23,788 nucleotides of DNA from CAZWKI01 sp964634645 (GTDB lineage: Bacteria; Patescibacteriota; Patescibacteriia; UBA1558; S5-K13): NCBI GenBank assembly GCA_964634645.1, contig CAZWKI010000012.1:1-23788 (forward strand), read 5' to 3'. Positions 22,388 through 23,788 of this stretch are shown here, piece after piece. Below the pieces are notes generated by a model. It saw only the letters and a program-made list of their open reading frames with translations. It had not been told where the DNA came from and searched no databases. The translations under genes were made by a program, and so were the position numbers. Position 1 is the stretch's first letter. Each line of letters starts with the position of its first letter.

Positions 22388-22900
22388 TTATTCAAACCAT
22401 TGAATTGTGTATCCATTTGGTGCGTCTTTTACAAAATCTTTTTCTGGACAAGAACCACTTCCATGATTGGCTATTTTTCCCTCAAAAGAGCTTACTTGAA
22501 ATATTGCAAACGCTCTATCACAACCATATTCTCCAGCCTTGAACTTATGATATTTATAATGATATTTAGAGTTGTTCATTGGATCAAATATCGGAGATAT
22601 AATTTTTTTCTCTCTTAAATTATTAAACAATATGGATACTTGATTGGTTTTTATATTATAACTATAGTCCCAATCATACCCTGTTTCATTTTCTGGCAAA
22701 AAATCATAATTCAACAAATACATATCTACAACATTTCTTACATATCTTGCATCTGTTTGTCTCTGTAAATCTCTTATTCTCTCCCATTTATCGATCATAT
22801 ATAATCCCAACCACATCACAGCTCCAAATATCAAAAAAACATAAAAGATTACTTCTACCAAATGCATTCTATTTCTTGCTTCAAATATTGTTATACCCAT
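22388..22900 (-). CDS. Pilin-like/pseudopilin-like membrane protein
   Basis: A 170-residue protein with a single N-terminal membrane helix (VEVIFYVFLIFGAVMWLGLYM, about 15-35) followed directly by an amphipathic helix IRDLQRQTDARYVRNVVDMY and then LLNYDFLPENETG. That order, with a charged helix spine, a position-wise match to the R-x-x-D-x-x-x-V-x-x-A-L-x-x-Y-x-x-x-x-x-x-YP pattern of type II/IV pseudopilins and a small C-terminal domain with two cysteines (YGCDRAF and GSCPEKD) that could form a disulfide, suggests a pilin-like protein. The prepilin peptidase motif (G-F-x-x-x-E) is not clear; the nearest match is MHLVEV. Its mRNA appears leaderless: TATAAT ends six bases before the ATG at 22900. 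Confidence 0.6.
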   Translation of the reverse strand: MGITIFEARNRMHLVEVIFYVFLIFGAVMWLGLYMIDKWERIRDLQRQTDARYVRNVVDMYLLNYDFLPENETGYDWDYSYNIKTNQVSILFNNLREKKIISPIFDPMNNSKYHYKYHKFKAGEYGCDRAFAIFQVSSFEGKIANHGSGSCPEKDFVKDAPNGYTIQWFE

Positions 22901-22906
22901 TTTTTA

Positions 22907-22935
22907 ATTATATAAAAAAAATCGTGCCTTGTCTA
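22907..22935 (-). promoter_or_regulatory. Promoter of the pilin-like gene, inside a terminator
   Basis: On the minus strand TAGACA (22935-22930), 17 bp, TATAAT (22912-22907). The predicted start falls on the ATG at 22900. The -35 box lies in the loop of the hairpin that ends the rplY transcript. Confidence 0.65.
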
Positions 22936-22951
22936 AAATCACGATTTTTTA
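22914..22951 (-). terminator. Rho-independent terminator of the L25 gene
   Basis: ATCGTG (22921-22926) pairs with CACGAT (22940-22945); flanking A and T runs extend the stem and give a long U-tract on the minus strand. The 13-nt loop contains the next gene's -35 box. Confidence 0.85.
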
Positions 22952-22965
22952 TTATAAAATTATTG

Positions 22966-23619
22966 TTATTTTTTTTCTTGAGATTCTTCTTTTTCTTCTG
23001 TTTCTTCTGAATTTTCTTTTTCTTCTTCTGCTTTAGGAGCCTCCACTTCTTCTACTTTTTCTTCTCTCACAGCTTGAACAGATGCAATTACTTGGTCTAA
23101 ACCACTTAAAATTTGTACATTTTTATCAACTTTTAAATCAGACACATATATAATATCATTTATATCCTCTAATTTTGATAAATCAACTTCTATGAAGTGA
23201 GGCATGTCGTTTGGAAGACACTCAACTTCAATGTGATCTGTGTCTTTTAATAATATGCCACCCTTTTCTTTCACTGCAAGAGATTCTCCAATAAAATGAA
23301 TTGGAACTTCGGATTTTAGTTTATGATCTTTGCTAAATTGATAAAAATCTGCGTGAACAATTGTATTGTTCAATGGATTTACTTGAACATCATGAATAAA
23401 TACATGAATTTTTTTATCATCTACGTCGAGTGAAATAATAGTATTTTCACCCGCTTCCTTATAAGCCTTTATAAATTCACTGTATTGAATCTGTAAATCA
23501 ATATTCTTTTTATCTGGGCCATAAACAACTATTGGCAAAAATCCGGATTTTAATAACCTTTTTGTGTTATTACTACCAAGTTTTTCTCTTTTTTCTGCTT
23601 TTAATATTAATTCTGTCAT
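22966..23619 (-). CDS. rplY: Ribosomal protein L25 (general stress protein Ctc form)
   Basis: About 217 residues from the ATG at 23619 (MTELILKAEKREKLGSNNTK). The frame is open to an ATG at 23676, but the extra 19 residues come from a repetitive leader. The 5S-rRNA-binding domain (1 to about 90) contains RLLKSGFLPIVVYGP and VQVNPLNNTIVHADFYQ; the second beta domain (about 95-180) has VPIHFIGESLAVKEKGGIL and VECLPNDMPHFIEVDLS, as in the TL5/Ctc form. A low-complexity acidic tail (EEKVEEVEAPKAEEE onwards) of about 35 residues ends the protein. It binds 5S rRNA in the large ribosomal subunit. A consensus promoter lies upstream, next to the right terminal repeat. Confidence 0.96.
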   Translation of the reverse strand: MTELILKAEKREKLGSNNTKRLLKSGFLPIVVYGPDKKNIDLQIQYSEFIKAYKEAGENTIISLDVDDKKIHVFIHDVQVNPLNNTIVHADFYQFSKDHKLKSEVPIHFIGESLAVKEKGGILLKDTDHIEVECLPNDMPHFIEVDLSKLEDINDIIYVSDLKVDKNVQILSGLDQVIASVQAVREEKVEEVEAPKAEEEKENSEETEEKEESQEKK

Positions 23620-23698
23620 TGTATTAGCTTTCAGCTTTTGGTTTTCAGCTTTTAACAAACTGAAACAAAAAAGCATTTTTAATCATTAAAGTTATATC

Positions 23699-23727
23699 AT
23701 TATAAAATAAGTTTCATTTTGTGTCAA
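23699..23727 (-). promoter_or_regulatory. Consensus sigma-70 promoter of the L25 gene
   Basis: On the minus strand TTGACA (23727-23722), 17 bp, TATAAT (23704-23699), start near 23692. The leader of about 73 nt lacks a Shine-Dalgarno and contains a doubled AAAAGCTGAAA word that can pair with an upstream TTTCAG. Confidence 0.9.
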
Positions 23728-23733
23728 GATAAT

Positions 23734-23787
23734 CGTAATGGCTCAATAGCTTGGCAACACTTTAAGTGCAATAATTAAATATATATA
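23734..23787 (-). repeat. Right copy of the 54-bp terminal inverted repeat
   Basis: Exact reverse complement of bases 1-54; one extra base (23788) lies outside the match. Six bases (23728-23733) separate it from the -35 box of the L25 promoter, the same distance as at the left end, while the 6-bp spacers themselves differ (CAGATA on the left, ATTATC on the right). Confidence 0.9.
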
Positions 23788-23788
23788 A

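Overview
This strongly AT-rich, gene-dense window looks like a piece of a reduced, fermentative bacterial genome, most likely of the Candidate Phyla Radiation (Patescibacteria, Parcubacteria-like). The evidence is: bacterial-type ArgRS, GatB and ribosomal protein L25; a minimal GAPDH / 2-oxoacid:ferredoxin oxidoreductase / PduL / acetate kinase route; glycosyltransferases and an O-antigen-ligase-like protein; a secreted protein with about 60-residue surface repeats; and short palindromes that add peptides such as SAKASAD and YLPVGR to conserved enzymes. From memory, such elements are common in CPR genomes. The standard code fits: no reading frame needs TGA as sense, and nearly all stops are TAA. 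The taxonomic call is inference.

Layout. The two ends carry the same 54-bp sequence in inverted orientation (1-54 and 23734-23787). Each copy is followed, after exactly 6 bp, by a near-consensus sigma-70 promoter pointing inward. The left promoter drives a small DUF218-like gene, the only gene here with a full Shine-Dalgarno (SD) sequence. Then come, on the minus strand, a disrupted gatB, argS and two GT-B glycosyltransferases (744-6462). At 6579-7065, three plus-strand promoters are packed together. They drive a structured RNA of about 230 nt including its terminator, a second structured RNA of about 140 nt, and an apparently leaderless AmmeMemoRadiSam radical SAM gene. That gene is followed by a secreted repeat protein and a LigB/MEMO-like protein (7072-10362).

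From 10359 to the right end every gene is on the minus strand. Read in the direction of transcription from the right: L25, a pilin-like protein, a PfkB kinase, PduL, acetate kinase, a membrane protein, the alpha, beta and gamma subunits of a 2-oxoacid oxidoreductase, GAPDH (with a remnant of a second gap 3' end behind it), then a GT2, an O-antigen-ligase-like membrane protein and two more GT2s.

Function. GAPDH, the oxidoreductase, PduL and AckA form a coherent route from triose phosphate through acyl-CoA and acyl phosphate to ATP and acetate. The glycosyltransferases and O-antigen-ligase-like protein suggest assembly of a surface polysaccharide, and the repeat protein and pilin-like protein are predicted surface components. 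No tRNA, rRNA, CRISPR array or transposase gene was recognised. Many intergenic gaps of about 70-190 bp are filled with AT-rich, imperfectly self-complementary repeats. No gene-free stretch exceeds about 300 bp except 6463-7071, which holds the two RNA genes.
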